Shown: in pieces, positions 46,427-56,233 of the stretch | How the letters are laid out: every line of letters starts with the position of its first letter | Position numbering within the stretch: position 1 is the first letter of the stretch | Source: an uncultured Microbulbifer sp. | GTDB taxonomy: Bacteria; Pseudomonadota; Gammaproteobacteria; Pseudomonadales; Cellvibrionaceae | NCBI RefSeq assembly: GCF_947498635.1 | Contig: NZ_CANMKV010000011.1 | Coordinates: forward strand, 1-64,000 | Reading direction: 5' to 3' | DNA length: 64,000 bases | Notes under the pieces: model-generated | The model's database searches: none | What the model was told of the DNA's origin: nothing | Seen by the model: only the letters and a program-made list of their open reading frames with translations | Translations under genes and position numbers: made by a program

Positions 46427-47098
46427 ATGAACCTAGAATCTACATTTAAAGAGTTTTTAGTAAAACACAACGGTGCTGTTGATATTGATTCACTTCCCGA
46501 GGCTCAATTTCCCAAGGGAAAAGGTGATTTCTTTCTCGAAGAAAAGCGATCAATCATAGAAGTAAAAACTATATCTAGTGATCGCGCTGATGCACTAGAG
46601 CCTTGGTTTCAAAAGAGAGTAGAGAACTCCTCCGAAGTTAAAAATGGTATGCCTGTTGTTTTCGGAACTGTGTCTTTCGAGCAAGTCTATGAGGGCCATT
46701 CAAATAGAGCGCTTTTCAACAAGCAGTTAGATTCTTTGGCCGCCCGAACACTTGAAGACTATATCCGAAGTTCAAAAAAACAGATTCATGCAACAAAGAA
46801 AGCGCTCGATTGTAAGGATGCCTATGGATTTTTGGTCATTTTGAATGAAGGTTTCGAATTCTACGAAACGTGGTTTGTATATCGAGTTATACAGGTGATG
46901 CTGCAACGAATTGCAACTGAAACACCGCATCTAAAAATTGATGGTGTTTGGTATATCAACGAGTCAACTAAAAAAATTAAAGAAATTGACGTAGTTTTTA
47001 TACACGAACCGGAAGAGTTAGATGATATATTACCAAATAAAATACTTGATCAGCTTGCTCGAAATTGGGCCAGCTATCGTGGATATATATCCACATAA
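46427..47098 (+). CDS. Putative PD-(D/E)XK nuclease-like protein (cassette 3)
   Basis: 223 residues from the ATG at 46427. The upstream in-frame ATG at 46403 lies inside attC 3 and is not the likely start. The segment KGDFFLEEKRSIIEVKT is compatible with a PD-(D/E)XK core (GD ... E-V-K), with the acidic and lysine residues spaced as in restriction-endonuclease-like folds. No other family recognised. If real, it may be a DNA-cutting effector, a common type of cassette cargo. Confidence in fold is modest. Confidence 0.6.
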   Translation: MNLESTFKEFLVKHNGAVDIDSLPEAQFPKGKGDFFLEEKRSIIEVKTISSDRADALEPWFQKRVENSSEVKNGMPVVFGTVSFEQVYEGHSNRALFNKQLDSLAARTLEDYIRSSKKQIHATKKALDCKDAYGFLVILNEGFEFYETWFVYRVIQVMLQRIATETPHLKIDGVWYINESTKKIKEIDVVFIHEPEELDDILPNKILDQLARNWASYRGYIST

Positions 47099-47164
47099 CA
47101 ATCAGCGTAAGCGGGACAAATTTTCCGCTGCGCTACAAATTTGCCCCTTCGCTGGGCGTTATAA
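47093..47164 (+). repeat. attC site 4
   Basis: ACATAAC to GTTATAA, 72 bp, with an AGCGGGACAAATTTTCCGCT stem and a second stem near TTTGCCCC. Confidence 0.85.
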
Positions 47165-47189
47165 CCTTTGAGGGTTCAGTGATAGAAAT

Positions 47190-47471
47190 ATGAGTAATCG
47201 AGAAAACCAAGGGCCGATAATCACTTCTCAAACGGGCTGGGACGAGTCATTTTTGATTGGTACTGAAGAAGAATTATTGGCTTTTGCACAAGGCATCGTT
47301 GATTCCGTTAAGGCGGCTAAGGAAGATAGTTTCTTTGATGAGGCAACAAAAACTAGCAACCATATATACGGAAAGCTTGGCGTATCTAGCGAAGTCCAAT
47401 TTGACTGGTTAGTAGTTACAAAAGATACTGAGCAAACACTAAAAATTGGACAGAAAGTGTTGGGGTTATAA
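47190..47471 (+). CDS. Small unknown protein (cassette 4)
   Basis: 93 residues, acidic N-terminal half and a C-terminal IGQKVLGL. No recognised domain; the pattern (helix, then EVQFDWLVV strand) faintly resembles small immunity-like proteins, but this is not enough to call. The ATG at 47190 is 26 bp after the attC 4 core. The stop overlaps the next attC. Confidence 0.6.
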   Translation: MSNRENQGPIITSQTGWDESFLIGTEEELLAFAQGIVDSVKAAKEDSFFDEATKTSNHIYGKLGVSSEVQFDWLVVTKDTEQTLKIGQKVLGL

Positions 47472-47546
47472 CAAGCGCCGGCACAATCGCGCACCCCGTG
47501 CGCTGGACTCGCAACAAGTTGCTCGCCTGTGCGGCGGGCGTTAAGT
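47466..47546 (+). repeat. attC site 5
   Basis: TTATAAC overlapping the stop to GTTAAGT, 81 bp, with GC-rich inner arms (CGCACCCCGTGCG). Confidence 0.85.
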
Positions 47547-47565
47547 TTCTATGAGGTTTTGATTA

Positions 47566-48402
47566 ATGTTCAAATATCTATTAGCACTACATATAGCGTT
47601 ACTTCCTTTGATGACATCGGCTCAAGAGCGAGAACACTTATCCGTCGAAGTTAACGGAAAGAATATAGGCTATGTATGTAAAGGTACCGGGGAATTGACG
47701 ATACTGCTCGTCGCAGGTATGGGTCTGAACGTGCAATCAACATATAAAAATACATTTAGAAATATTGATCCTGCTAACTATAAGGTGTGTATGTACGATC
47801 GCGCCGGATATGGCATGAGCACTTATGGCGATCCAAAAGTTAGAACTATGTCTGAGCTAGCCGATGAGCTAACAACTCTTACTGAGAAGTTAGAATGGAA
47901 CAAAGTAGTGCTTGTTCCCCATTCGTTCGGAGGCCTAGTGGCAAGAGCTTTTACCAACCAAAAACCTGAAGTTGTTAAAGGTATCGTGTTTGTAGATGCG
48001 GCACACGAAAGCTGGTATCAGGACATGAAGTCATCAATGTCACGGGAAGGCTGGAAAACCATGGAGTGGATTATGGATTGGGAGCGTAATCATCACTCTT
48101 TCGAGGATTTCGAAGAGGCTTCATCACATACATCAATTTATTCAATTCCCAGTGACTTACCTATCACTGTCATGTCTAGAGGTATTCCTCACGTCAGTAT
48201 TCGGCAGACGAAAATGAGCTATAAAGATGTAGATACATACACTAAATCATGGGATCGGTCTCAAGAAAAACTAAGGGCTATCACTCGCAATGCGGAGGCA
48301 GTTACTATGATGTATGCGTCGCACCTTTTTGACGAATCTGACCCATGGATAGTTATTGAGCACATCGAGAAAATGATCTCAAAAATTGAAAACGAAACTT
48401 AA
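47566..48402 (+). CDS. Alpha/beta hydrolase, secreted (cassette 5)
   Basis: 278 residues with a signal peptide (MFKYLLALHIALLPLMTSA). Oxyanion region LLVAGMGL; nucleophile Ser in VPHSFGGLV, a proline replacing the usual glycine before HSFGG; a likely acid in IVFVDAAHE; and a late histidine in YASHLFDES. Cassette enzyme of unknown substrate, probably periplasmic. Start has a GAGGTTTTG-type weak site. It is a typical example of an accessory hydrolase cassette. Confidence 0.8.
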   Translation: MFKYLLALHIALLPLMTSAQEREHLSVEVNGKNIGYVCKGTGELTILLVAGMGLNVQSTYKNTFRNIDPANYKVCMYDRAGYGMSTYGDPKVRTMSELADELTTLTEKLEWNKVVLVPHSFGGLVARAFTNQKPEVVKGIVFVDAAHESWYQDMKSSMSREGWKTMEWIMDWERNHHSFEDFEEASSHTSIYSIPSDLPITVMSRGIPHVSIRQTKMSYKDVDTYTKSWDRSQEKLRAITRNAEAVTMMYASHLFDESDPWIVIEHIEKMISKIENET

Positions 48403-48458
48403 CAAGTCAAGTCAAAAGGACGCCAATAAAATTGGCGCCCTTGCTTGAAGCGTTATGT
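48397..48458 (+). repeat. attC site 6
   Basis: ACTTAAC overlapping the hydrolase stop to GTTATGT, 62 bp. Contains the near-perfect inner dyad GGACGCCAAT / ATTGGCGCCC. Confidence 0.85.
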
Positions 48459-48474
48459 TGAGTAGGTTCAACTT

Positions 48475-48768
48475 ATGAGTCCCGAGGGAATTCGGATAGT
48501 TGATGTGGCTCTATTAGGTGTAACACTAGCCGCTGCCGTATCCTTATTTTTTGTTCAAGATCTATTTTTACTATGGTTGGCACTGGAATGGTTGGCGTTG
48601 GTATGTCTCCTATCTTTTTTTGCCCCAAATTTATCGCTAGCAACAAGCTATGTAAGCTCATTTGTCCCTAAGATATTCTGGCCGGAAAGTAAGCACTGGT
48701 TGTGGGGCTTAGCCATTGCATTCAACTTCATGGGGGTAGTGGAAACGGTGCAGCGGAATGCAACATAA
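48475..48768 (+). CDS. Small membrane protein (cassette 6)
   Basis: 97 residues with two to three hydrophobic segments (VALLGVTLAAAVSLFFV; FLLWLALEWLALVCLLSFF; a third near GLAIAFNFMGV). No family recognised. ATG at 48475, 17 bp after attC 6. The gene ends in the attC disrupted by the IS. Confidence 0.6.
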   Translation: MSPEGIRIVDVALLGVTLAAAVSLFFVQDLFLLWLALEWLALVCLLSFFAPNLSLATSYVSSFVPKIFWPESKHWLWGLAIAFNFMGVVETVQRNAT

Positions 48769-48796
48769 CAAGTGACTATGGTTTCTCGTCAAGCTT

Positions 48797-49966
<1,170 letters not shown>

Positions 49967-50080
49967 CCGCAGCAATCGCTCCCGTTGGTCGCTGGGACAG
50001 CCAAAACGCTGCGCTTATTTGTCTGCCCCTGTGCGGGGCGTTAGGCACTGGATCTACCCACCATAATTGGAGACCAAAAA

Positions 50081-51334
50081 TTGGCAACAGATTATATTGA
50101 AAAACTACATTTAAGAAACTTTCGTCAATTTAAGCTACTTGATATAGAATTCAGTAAACAATTCAACTTTATTGCTGGCCCCAATGGATGCGGAAAAACA
50201 TCAGTTCTAGCTGGTATATCTCATTGCTTTCATCATGGCAGTTTTCAATATTCTAGATTTCAGGATGATTCAGAGTTCTGGACAGATTTAACTTTCTCTG
50301 ACGAAAAAAGAAGAGTTGGTATGGGCCGAGATTCTATAAATGATCAAGGCTATCGCAATCAATCTATTAAAGCCTGGAACAAGCCTGAAGCAGAACAAGG
50401 GCGAGAATCTATCTCAATTAATGAAGTAAATTCGAAACTAAAAGAATTCTGCCCTCTCTTTATTGGTGCTCAAAGAAATATTAAATACCAGCAAATAAAT
50501 GGTATGCAAAGAGAGCAACCTCTTGAACAAAAATTAAATCAATATGTTTCAACTGGAACGAAATCTCTATATGGAGACCAGCCAAGTAATATAAAGCAAT
50601 GGTTTGTAAATCGTTATTTCATGATAGACAAAGATTGGGCGAAAGAAGAAAGGGAGAACTGGTATCACATGCTGGAGTTCTTACCTACTCTTGCACCTTT
50701 TAATAGTAGTTTTTCTTACGTTCGAACAGGAAAAGAGCTAGAACCAATTTTTTCGATTTATGGTGAAGAGTGCTACATGGAAGAGCTATCAGCAGGATTT
50801 CAAGCTGTTTTGTCTATTTTAGCAAATATATTTGAATGGATAGAAGGAACCCGAAAGGAAGGCTTTAGAGTAGCTAGTAAAGCTACTGGAACTGTATTAA
50901 TTGACGAACTTGATCTTCATCTTCACCCAGAATGGCAGTTTAGCCTAAGAGATGGATTATCTAACATCTTTCCAAATATTCAGTTTATTGTTACCACACA
51001 TTCTCCTCATTTACTTTCATCAGCCAAAGAAAATGAAGTCATTATCATGGACAGGAACCCAAATGAGAATGTGTATTCTTTGAAGCCGTCAACGAAGAGA
51101 TTTTCTGGATGGAACACAGATCAGATCCTTTCTGAGGTAATGGGGGTCATGAGTTTGGAAAATAAGGATTACGAAAAATTTGTTACCGATGCCTTTGATC
51201 AGATTGAAGTTAGATCAATAGAAGGACTAAAGCATGCGATTTATAAACTCACGGATATATGTCACCCCAATGATTCAATTTTAACCGTGCTAAATGCTAA
51301 GTATGCTTCTATGGTGGCCACTTCAAATGATTAA
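50081..51334 (+). CDS. ptuA: Septu defence ATPase PtuA (cassette 7)
   Basis: 417 residues from a TTG start with GGAG 8 nt upstream. An ABC/SMC-like ATPase: Walker A GPNGCGKT at 33-40, an ABC-like signature (LSAGFQAVLSILANIFE) about 240, Walker B LIDELDLHLHPE at about 273-284, and H-loop TTHSPHLLSSA. Paired with the HNH protein in the following gene it matches the Septu system: PtuA senses or controls, PtuB cuts. The two genes overlap by 8 bp, so they form one operon in a single gene cassette, downstream of attC 7. Coupling of the overlap is ATGATTAA. Confidence 0.87.
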   Translation: MATDYIEKLHLRNFRQFKLLDIEFSKQFNFIAGPNGCGKTSVLAGISHCFHHGSFQYSRFQDDSEFWTDLTFSDEKRRVGMGRDSINDQGYRNQSIKAWNKPEAEQGRESISINEVNSKLKEFCPLFIGAQRNIKYQQINGMQREQPLEQKLNQYVSTGTKSLYGDQPSNIKQWFVNRYFMIDKDWAKEERENWYHMLEFLPTLAPFNSSFSYVRTGKELEPIFSIYGEECYMEELSAGFQAVLSILANIFEWIEGTRKEGFRVASKATGTVLIDELDLHLHPEWQFSLRDGLSNIFPNIQFIVTTHSPHLLSSAKENEVIIMDRNPNENVYSLKPSTKRFSGWNTDQILSEVMGVMSLENKDYEKFVTDAFDQIEVRSIEGLKHAIYKLTDICHPNDSILTVLNAKYASMVATSND

Positions 51335-52073
51335 GCTCGAACGTAAACCAAAGCCTGATATTTTGACACAAAATGAACATGGCTGGTCATGCCAGCTTAA
51401 AACTGCCGTTTCTGCATATGGCTACTATTCAAAAATACCAAAGGATGATAAAGCAAAGTTACTAGTCCACTACAGGCATCCAGATATTAAGGCTCCATTA
51501 TTTGAGAGTTCAAATGAAAAGTGTGCATTTTGTGAGAGCAAACCCGCTGAAAGTGGCAATATAGAGGTGGAACATTTCATCCCCAAGTCTAAATATCCTG
51601 ATTTTGCATTTGATTGGGACAATTTCCTTCCTGCATGCAGGAAATGTAATAGAAGTAAGGATGACCACGATACTTTAAAGCACCCCATTGTAAATCCATA
51701 CGAAATTGATCCTAGTAAAGTATTTCATTATCAAGATATAAGGATAGCCCCTAATGATAATGAGCATAAAGATATTGGTAATTTAACGATTGATGTCTGC
51801 AGCCTTAATTCGGTTCGCTTGATGAAACCTAGAGCCGATATATTAATTAGTTTACATTCCTTTAGTGCTGCAATAGAAGATGCCGTAAAAGACTTTAACG
51901 AATCTGATACAGAGCAGAAACGCAGGAACCGAAAAAGGAAAATTAGCGAATCATTGGAATCGATTGAGTTACTTACTAGTCCTTCGGCAAAGTACTCAGG
52001 CTTTTGTAAAGCGTATTTGGAGCATTGCGCTCCTTACCACGCTGCAAAGTCAATTGTTAATAACGATGCCTAA
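51327..52073 (+). CDS. ptuB: Septu HNH endonuclease PtuB (TIGR02646-type; cassette 7)
   Basis: 248 residues from the ATG at 51327; an upstream in-frame ATG at 51294 is inside ptuA and less likely. HNH/zinc motifs: CAFC (C66, C69), EVEHFIPKSKY with H83 as the catalytic-type His, and CRKCN (C104, C107, N108). This C-x2-C ... EHFxPK ... CxxCN layout is the TIGR02646 family seen in PtuB proteins and in the retron-associated HNH partner. Together with PtuA it is expected to be an anti-phage DNA nuclease. No reverse transcriptase is adjacent, so Septu rather than a retron. Its stop lies in the R'' core of the next attC, where the group II intron begins. Confidence 0.87.
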   Translation: MIKLERKPKPDILTQNEHGWSCQLKTAVSAYGYYSKIPKDDKAKLLVHYRHPDIKAPLFESSNEKCAFCESKPAESGNIEVEHFIPKSKYPDFAFDWDNFLPACRKCNRSKDDHDTLKHPIVNPYEIDPSKVFHYQDIRIAPNDNEHKDIGNLTIDVCSLNSVRLMKPRADILISLHSFSAAIEDAVKDFNESDTEQKRRNRKRKISESLESIELLTSPSAKYSGFCKAYLEHCAPYHAAKSIVNNDA

Positions 52074-52829
52074 ATCGGGTAGCCGGTAGTTTCTAGCTAC
52101 CGGCCCCCACACCACCCATCGTGCGGGTCCGGAATGGGCGGTTCCCTATCCGCAATGAATCTCTACCCAACGATAGCGTCGAGCAGCTCTTCATTTGAGT
52201 TGAGTGTCATGGCAGTGCGCTACGTCAATTTTATATCCGACTGGCAACATATCGGTAGGCTAGCCCTGTCTTTTAACTCGTGGATTTTGGGTTCAGGCCT
52301 TCACCGTATACAAGGTATTAATCTTGGCATTAGGCTACTATGCCATCGGCTGACTTCTGTTCAATCACCTTGGCCATTACTGGCCGAGGCGCGGCTGTGT
52401 TCCACCAATTTTGTTTGCCCCCGCGATGGTGGCTAGCGGGTTAGGCCTACTTATGAGTCAGCGGCCACGCTGACAGTTTCACAGCAGCAAGCTGAACAGA
52501 TCTCCCCAGATAAGAACGTGAACTTTCACTACACAACTGCATCATTTACTCTACCCGTTAGATCACATGGCTTCGGTATCCTTGGCCACCTCGCTTCCAG
52601 GCTAAGCCTTATAGGATGTTTCTATTCGTCAGCTCGTAGTTCTGCTAGCGGCTTCCTCCCCACAAGACCTCGCGGTGTTGCAGTTGCCATTCGCTAATAG
52701 TTAGCATTTAATGGAACCCATTAAATGGTGATCTTCCTACAGGGGACTTTCACCCCATTAGTTCACGCCCATGCTGGGCGTACCAAGCGCCTGCAATCTG
52801 ACCTCCGGCAGTTGAGCGCGGCGTTATAC
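52068..52829 (+). repeat. attC site 8, interrupted by a group II intron
   Basis: Left GCCTAA at 52068-52073 and right CAAGCGCC ... GTTATAC at 52784-52829. Joined, they make GCCTAACAAG with a normal RYYYAAC core, so the intron is inserted precisely between A and C of the R'' core. Confidence 0.85.
52074..52783 (-). mobile_element. Group II intron, ORF-deleted, antisense in attC (copy 1)
   Basis: 710 bp on the minus strand. 5' end GTACGCCCAGCATGGG and, further in, GGTGAAAGTCCCC, as in group II introns; 3' region has a domain V-like helix (GAACCGCCC ... GGGTGGTGT) and a domain VI-like stem (GGCCGGTAGCTAG/CTACCGGCT), ending ACCCGAT. The usual start of the maturase region (GAAGTCAGCCGATGGCATAG) is present at 52369-52350, but the ORF is lost. 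Position in the attC bottom strand is that of IIC-attC introns. Coordinates of ends are by pattern, not by folding. Confidence 0.8.
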
Positions 52830-52858
52830 ATAAAGAGTTATCAGGCTAGGAGATTTGA

Positions 52859-53191
52859 TTGGTGGGGATGTTCTTTTTTATAGAGATTCTGTCAGGATTC
52901 ATTGAGCTTTTAATACCCTTTGCATTCCTGTTAGTGTCTTATCGTTTCTCTGCTTTGTTTAAGAGCTATGAATTAACTGCATTCAAAGAGCTATCGTGGG
53001 GGTTCCGATTTTTGTTTATGGCATACTTCCTTCCAATAGCTGGGACGTTTATTGGTAACCTTATACACGAAGAAAATATTGCAGACTTGGAGTTCGTCTA
53101 CATGGGACTTCCTTACTATATATCAGCTTTCATTGGGGTTGGTCTCTGCTTTAAAGCCACTAAATCATTCATAGCTTTTGCAAATGCATAA
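52859..53191 (+). CDS. Small membrane protein (cassette 8)
   Basis: 110 residues from the TTG at 52859 (AGGAG site 6 nt upstream); GTG at 52862 or ATG at 52868 also possible. Three hydrophobic stretches (FFFIEILSGFIELLIPFAFLLVSY; WGFRFLFMAYFLPIAGTFIG; LPYYISAFIGVGLCF). No family recognised. Sits right after attC 8, so it is a normal cassette. Confidence 0.6.
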   Translation: MVGMFFFIEILSGFIELLIPFAFLLVSYRFSALFKSYELTAFKELSWGFRFLFMAYFLPIAGTFIGNLIHEENIADLEFVYMGLPYYISAFIGVGLCFKATKSFIAFANA

Positions 53192-53284
53192 CCAGTTGCT
53201 GAAATACGTTCCAGGCGCAAAAATCGCGCCCTCCGCCGGACAGCCTACACTGCGTTACGGCTGCCGTTTGGCAAAGCGTTATGC
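53186..53284 (+). repeat. attC site 9
   Basis: GCATAAC to GTTATGC, 99 bp. Contains GGCGCAAAAATCGCGCC and other dyads. Confidence 0.8.
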
Positions 53285-53307
53285 TTCAAGCAGTAACTGG
53301 TAAATGT

Positions 53308-53868
53308 ATGAAAATTAGAAAAACTCTCAAATTAGTCGTTAACATTATCTCTTGGATGTGGTTTTTAGTTCACGGAGCTTTTTCAGCTCATGCTTTTGCT
53401 TTTTCACAAAAAACGGAAGATAGGGTATACGTAATTAATAGCCCTTTGACTTACAAGCTGCTTAATCCTATTTCAGGAGGCTCACTTGGATTTACACTCC
53501 CTTTCGTCGGTGTTGCATACGTCAATGGCGCCGCAGTTAAAGAAGCTGATACGTCAATGGCAGGTGTAATTGAGCATGAGGCCAAGCATATTGAGCAATT
53601 TTGGGAGTTGGGCGTCCAGCATTTTCAAATAGATGAATGGAAGCTGGAAGGTGTGGCCGAGTATGCTCGTGGAGGTTCAACTATCAGTCTCTGCGCCTCC
53701 GGACTCGATGAAAGCAAAGCTCGTCAAAGATACCGAGATTATCATGTTGTTGTAAAGTATCTAATTGAGGCTGATGGCCTAGATGAAAATGAAATATACA
53801 GGTACCAGGAATATCCGTTAAGGGAAGCAACGGATTGGATAAATACTGAAATTTGTGGAAAAGCATAA
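53308..53868 (+). CDS. HExxH-motif secreted protein (cassette 9)
   Basis: 186 residues from the ATG at 53308; the frame's earlier ATG at 53281 is part of attC 9. A hydrophobic N-terminus (LVVNIISWMWFLVHGAFSAHAFA) acts as signal or anchor. IEHEAKHIEQFWELG carries HExxH, suggesting a zinc-binding peptidase-like fold, but no third ligand or family can be confirmed. The stop is in the R'' core of the next site, followed by an intron end. Location is likely outside the cytoplasm. Confidence 0.6.
   Translation: MKIRKTLKLVVNIISWMWFLVHGAFSAHAFAFSQKTEDRVYVINSPLTYKLLNPISGGSLGFTLPFVGVAYVNGAAVKEADTSMAGVIEHEAKHIEQFWELGVQHFQIDEWKLEGVAEYARGGSTISLCASGLDESKARQRYRDYHVVVKYLIEADGLDENEIYRYQEYPLREATDWINTEICGKA
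53863..53868 (+). repeat. attC site 10, remnant left core
   Basis: GCATAA at the end of cassette 9, directly joined to the 3' end of the second intron. The right half of the site was not found. Confidence 0.5.
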
Positions 53869-54284
53869 ATCGAGTAGCCGGTAGTTTTTAGCTACCGGCC
53901 CCCACACCACCCATCATGCGAACCTGCAATGCGCAGCTCCCTATCCCTAATGAATTTCTACCCAGCGATAGTATCGAGCAGCTCTTCAATTGAGCTGAAT
54001 ATCATGGCAGTGCGCCACCTCAACTTTATCCGACTGAAAACATATCAGTAGGCTAGCCTTGTCTTTTAACTCGTGGAGTTTGGTGCAGGCCTTCACCCTG
54101 TCCAAGGTATTAATCTTGGCATTTGGCTACTATGCCGTCGGCTGACTTCTGTTTAATTACCTTGATCATTACTGACCGAGGCGCCGCTGTGTCCCACCAT
54201 TTTTGTTTGCCCCACGATGGTGGCTAGCGGGTTAGGCCTACTTATGAGTCAGCGGCCACGCTGACAGCTTCACAGCAGCAAGCT
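53869..54284 (-). mobile_element. Group II intron, 5'-truncated (copy 2)
   Basis: 416 bp that closely match the 3' part of copy 1 (52074-52490): same domain V/VI region, ending ACTCGAT. Similarity breaks off at 54284, where copy 1 continues with domain I. Inserted at the equivalent point of an R'' core (bottom strand G|TTATGC). It marks the end of the recognisable array. Confidence 0.8.
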
Positions 54285-54719
54285 AAAATGACCATATAGT
54301 ACCGATAAGAATAATACCCCTAATACATTTAATGTTTGTAGGAGCATTATTACTTTAACATGCAATAGGTATCCCCCGACGCAAGGACCAAAACAGTGGC
54401 CAACGTTGATAGGTGAATAAAACACTGCAACTGACTCAGCGGCGTCAAACTGGCTTGTTGTCCCCAGTCAACATAGACTTTACCTGCATAAGCATCGAAT
54501 TTTATAGGGAAACTCAATGCTCTTTGATGGTGTTTTCGATTTTATCCACAGGTGAAATGAAGGGTTGAAATTGGCATAGACCTTCCAGATAAATTCAAAA
54601 TCTTAGTACAAATTAGTGAATTTCAACACATTCTTTAGGTTAAGGCTATTGTTACATAGTACATTAAGCTTTAAGGCTCTGGCTTAAATGACAATATTTT
54701 ACATACAGAGAAAACCACT
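54285..54719. other. Intergenic region after the truncated intron
   Basis: About 435 AT-rich bp with no gene, attC or repeat that I can recognise. The far end should contain the promoter of the DUF6629 gene. Confidence 0.5.
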
Positions 54720-55400
54720 ATGTGTTTTTCAGCCACAGCATCATTCGGATCAGCAGCTGTCCTTCTTGTTGGCGGTGCTTTGTGTACAAGACACGCTATA
54801 AAAAATGATAAAACCTATTTATTACTCGCAATTACCCCTATCCTTTTCGCGTTACAACAAGCGAGTGAAGGCATGGTATGGATTGGATACAACGGAAACT
54901 TAACATCACTAACAACAGTATCTTCCATTTTCTTTCTATTCTTTGCTCTGCTTTTTTGGCTTGTCTGGATACCAACCGTAGCCTTTAGCCTTGAAACAAA
55001 AAAATGGAAAAGGATTTTTTTTATTATAGTAATCATCATAGGTTTTGTTTTTGGTTTATACCTTTGGATACCTGTCCTATTAGAAACAGGATCAAGACAC
55101 TTGATAAAAACGAGCGTATGCGGGCATAGCCTATGCTATATCACTTCCGACTACAGCTTATTCGCCATTACAGCAGGACATATTATTTATTCTTTACTTG
55201 GCTTTTTATTTTTATTATCAAGCAATCGGATTTTTAGAAAATTTTGGACACTTGTCATGCTGCTCGGTGTTATCGTCTACTTTACTCATCGTGAAACATG
55301 GATATCAACCTGGTGTTTCTTTGCTGCAATATCGACCTTATGGATTTATTTTCTATTAATAAATGATTATAAAGCAAAGATGAAAAAACAGATTTTATGA
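54720..55400 (+). CDS. DUF6629-family membrane protein
   Basis: 226 residues with about seven hydrophobic helices. The start MCFSATASFGSAAVLLVGG is the family signature (MCFSxxASF), and the internal LLLAITPILFALQQASEGMVW also fits DUF6629. Uncharacterised integral membrane family. AT-rich composition like the cassettes, but no attC flanks, so it may belong to the array margin or be ordinary accessory DNA. Confidence 0.8.
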   Translation: MCFSATASFGSAAVLLVGGALCTRHAIKNDKTYLLLAITPILFALQQASEGMVWIGYNGNLTSLTTVSSIFFLFFALLFWLVWIPTVAFSLETKKWKRIFFIIVIIIGFVFGLYLWIPVLLETGSRHLIKTSVCGHSLCYITSDYSLFAITAGHIIYSLLGFLFLLSSNRIFRKFWTLVMLLGVIVYFTHRETWISTWCFFAAISTLWIYFLLINDYKAKMKKQIL

Positions 55401-55623
55401 TTGAACTGATAAAGCTAATTTGGCCACAGCATAAAGGGAAATACCAGCAAAGACCTTTTTAAGAAGCTAAGGAAGTAATGCTTTTGACCTGGTGCTTGCT
55501 TTCAATATTACATAATGAGTTACTGTATCCGACTATGGTATAGTGCTGACAACACTATACAAGCCAATACCAGCCAATACCAGCCATCAAAATATTATGG
55601 ACCTCAAATTTGTTTCGCCTAGC

Positions 55624-55908
55624 ATGAAAATATTGTTTTTCACTCTGTCAGTTATATTTATTTCCGGATGTGTTTCCACCGCTAACATATATGAGAGAAA
55701 TGCGAAAGCCAATGAACTAGAAGCACAGGCTGAAGACGCCAGAATAAGCAATAATTATTCCATGGCCACACAGCTGGATAGGAAGGCAGAGCAGCTACGA
55801 GAAAAGGACTCTATCGACAAAGAGGATATCGTTGCAGGTCTTTTTTCCGAGTTTTTTAAACGGTTATTCGGGGGAAACTCTAAAAATGATCAGCATGGTT
55901 GGCAGTAA
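55624..55908 (+). CDS. Small lipoprotein, unknown
   Basis: 94 residues from the ATG at 55624 (MKILFFTLSVIFISGC with lipobox ISGC); the frame is open to 55543 but the lipoprotein start is preferred. The mature part is charged, with helix-forming repeats (AKANELEAQAEDARISNN; ATQLDRKAEQL). No family recognised. A short direct repeat (AGCCAATACC, twice) lies just upstream at about 55562-55583. Confidence 0.55.
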   Translation: MKILFFTLSVIFISGCVSTANIYERNAKANELEAQAEDARISNNYSMATQLDRKAEQLREKDSIDKEDIVAGLFSEFFKRLFGGNSKNDQHGWQ

Positions 55909-56209
55909 AGCGAAGCACTAAAGCAAACCTTTGCCAACAAGCATTAGGCGGTTCAAGATCTCTATGCCGAGGCTGATGGTATAATCTGATTTGGGCCGGC
56001 TTATTTTACAGTGAGATATCGGTTCTATTTAGCTGGTCACTGTGATTCTGTGATAGACCAGATCTTATTCTCCACGAGAAAGGAGACATTGGCATATGAG
56101 GTTTAGAATGGGTGTTTAAATAACCCACCTGCTCAAAAAACACCCAAATCAGTTCCAGTCAGAAGAAGTCCCCACTGGGCTGCTAATAGTATGCTTCAGA
56201 CGGGACTGG
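55909..56209. other. Intergenic region before the iron ABC ATPase
   Basis: About 300 bp, no gene recognised. Contains no clear Fur box by eye. Presumably the promoter of the fbpC-like gene. Confidence 0.4.
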
Positions 56210-56233
56210 TTGCCGGTTAGCTTAGTGATAACT

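Noticed and set aside
47190..47471. Immunity-protein (Imm32-like) identity for cassette 4
   Set aside because: Only a faint pattern resemblance; not enough residues match to assign a family.
51294..51326. Longer start for ptuB
   Set aside because: It is inside ptuA and gives an 11-residue extension without RBS; the ATGA overlap at 51327 is more typical.
52134..52436. 100-aa ORF reading through the first intron
   Set aside because: It is the antisense frame of the group II intron RNA, and partial homology to copy 2 is structural, not coding.
53281..53307. First ATG of the HExxH cassette ORF
   Set aside because: It is the end of attC 9 (GTTATGC), so the ATG at 53308 is preferred.
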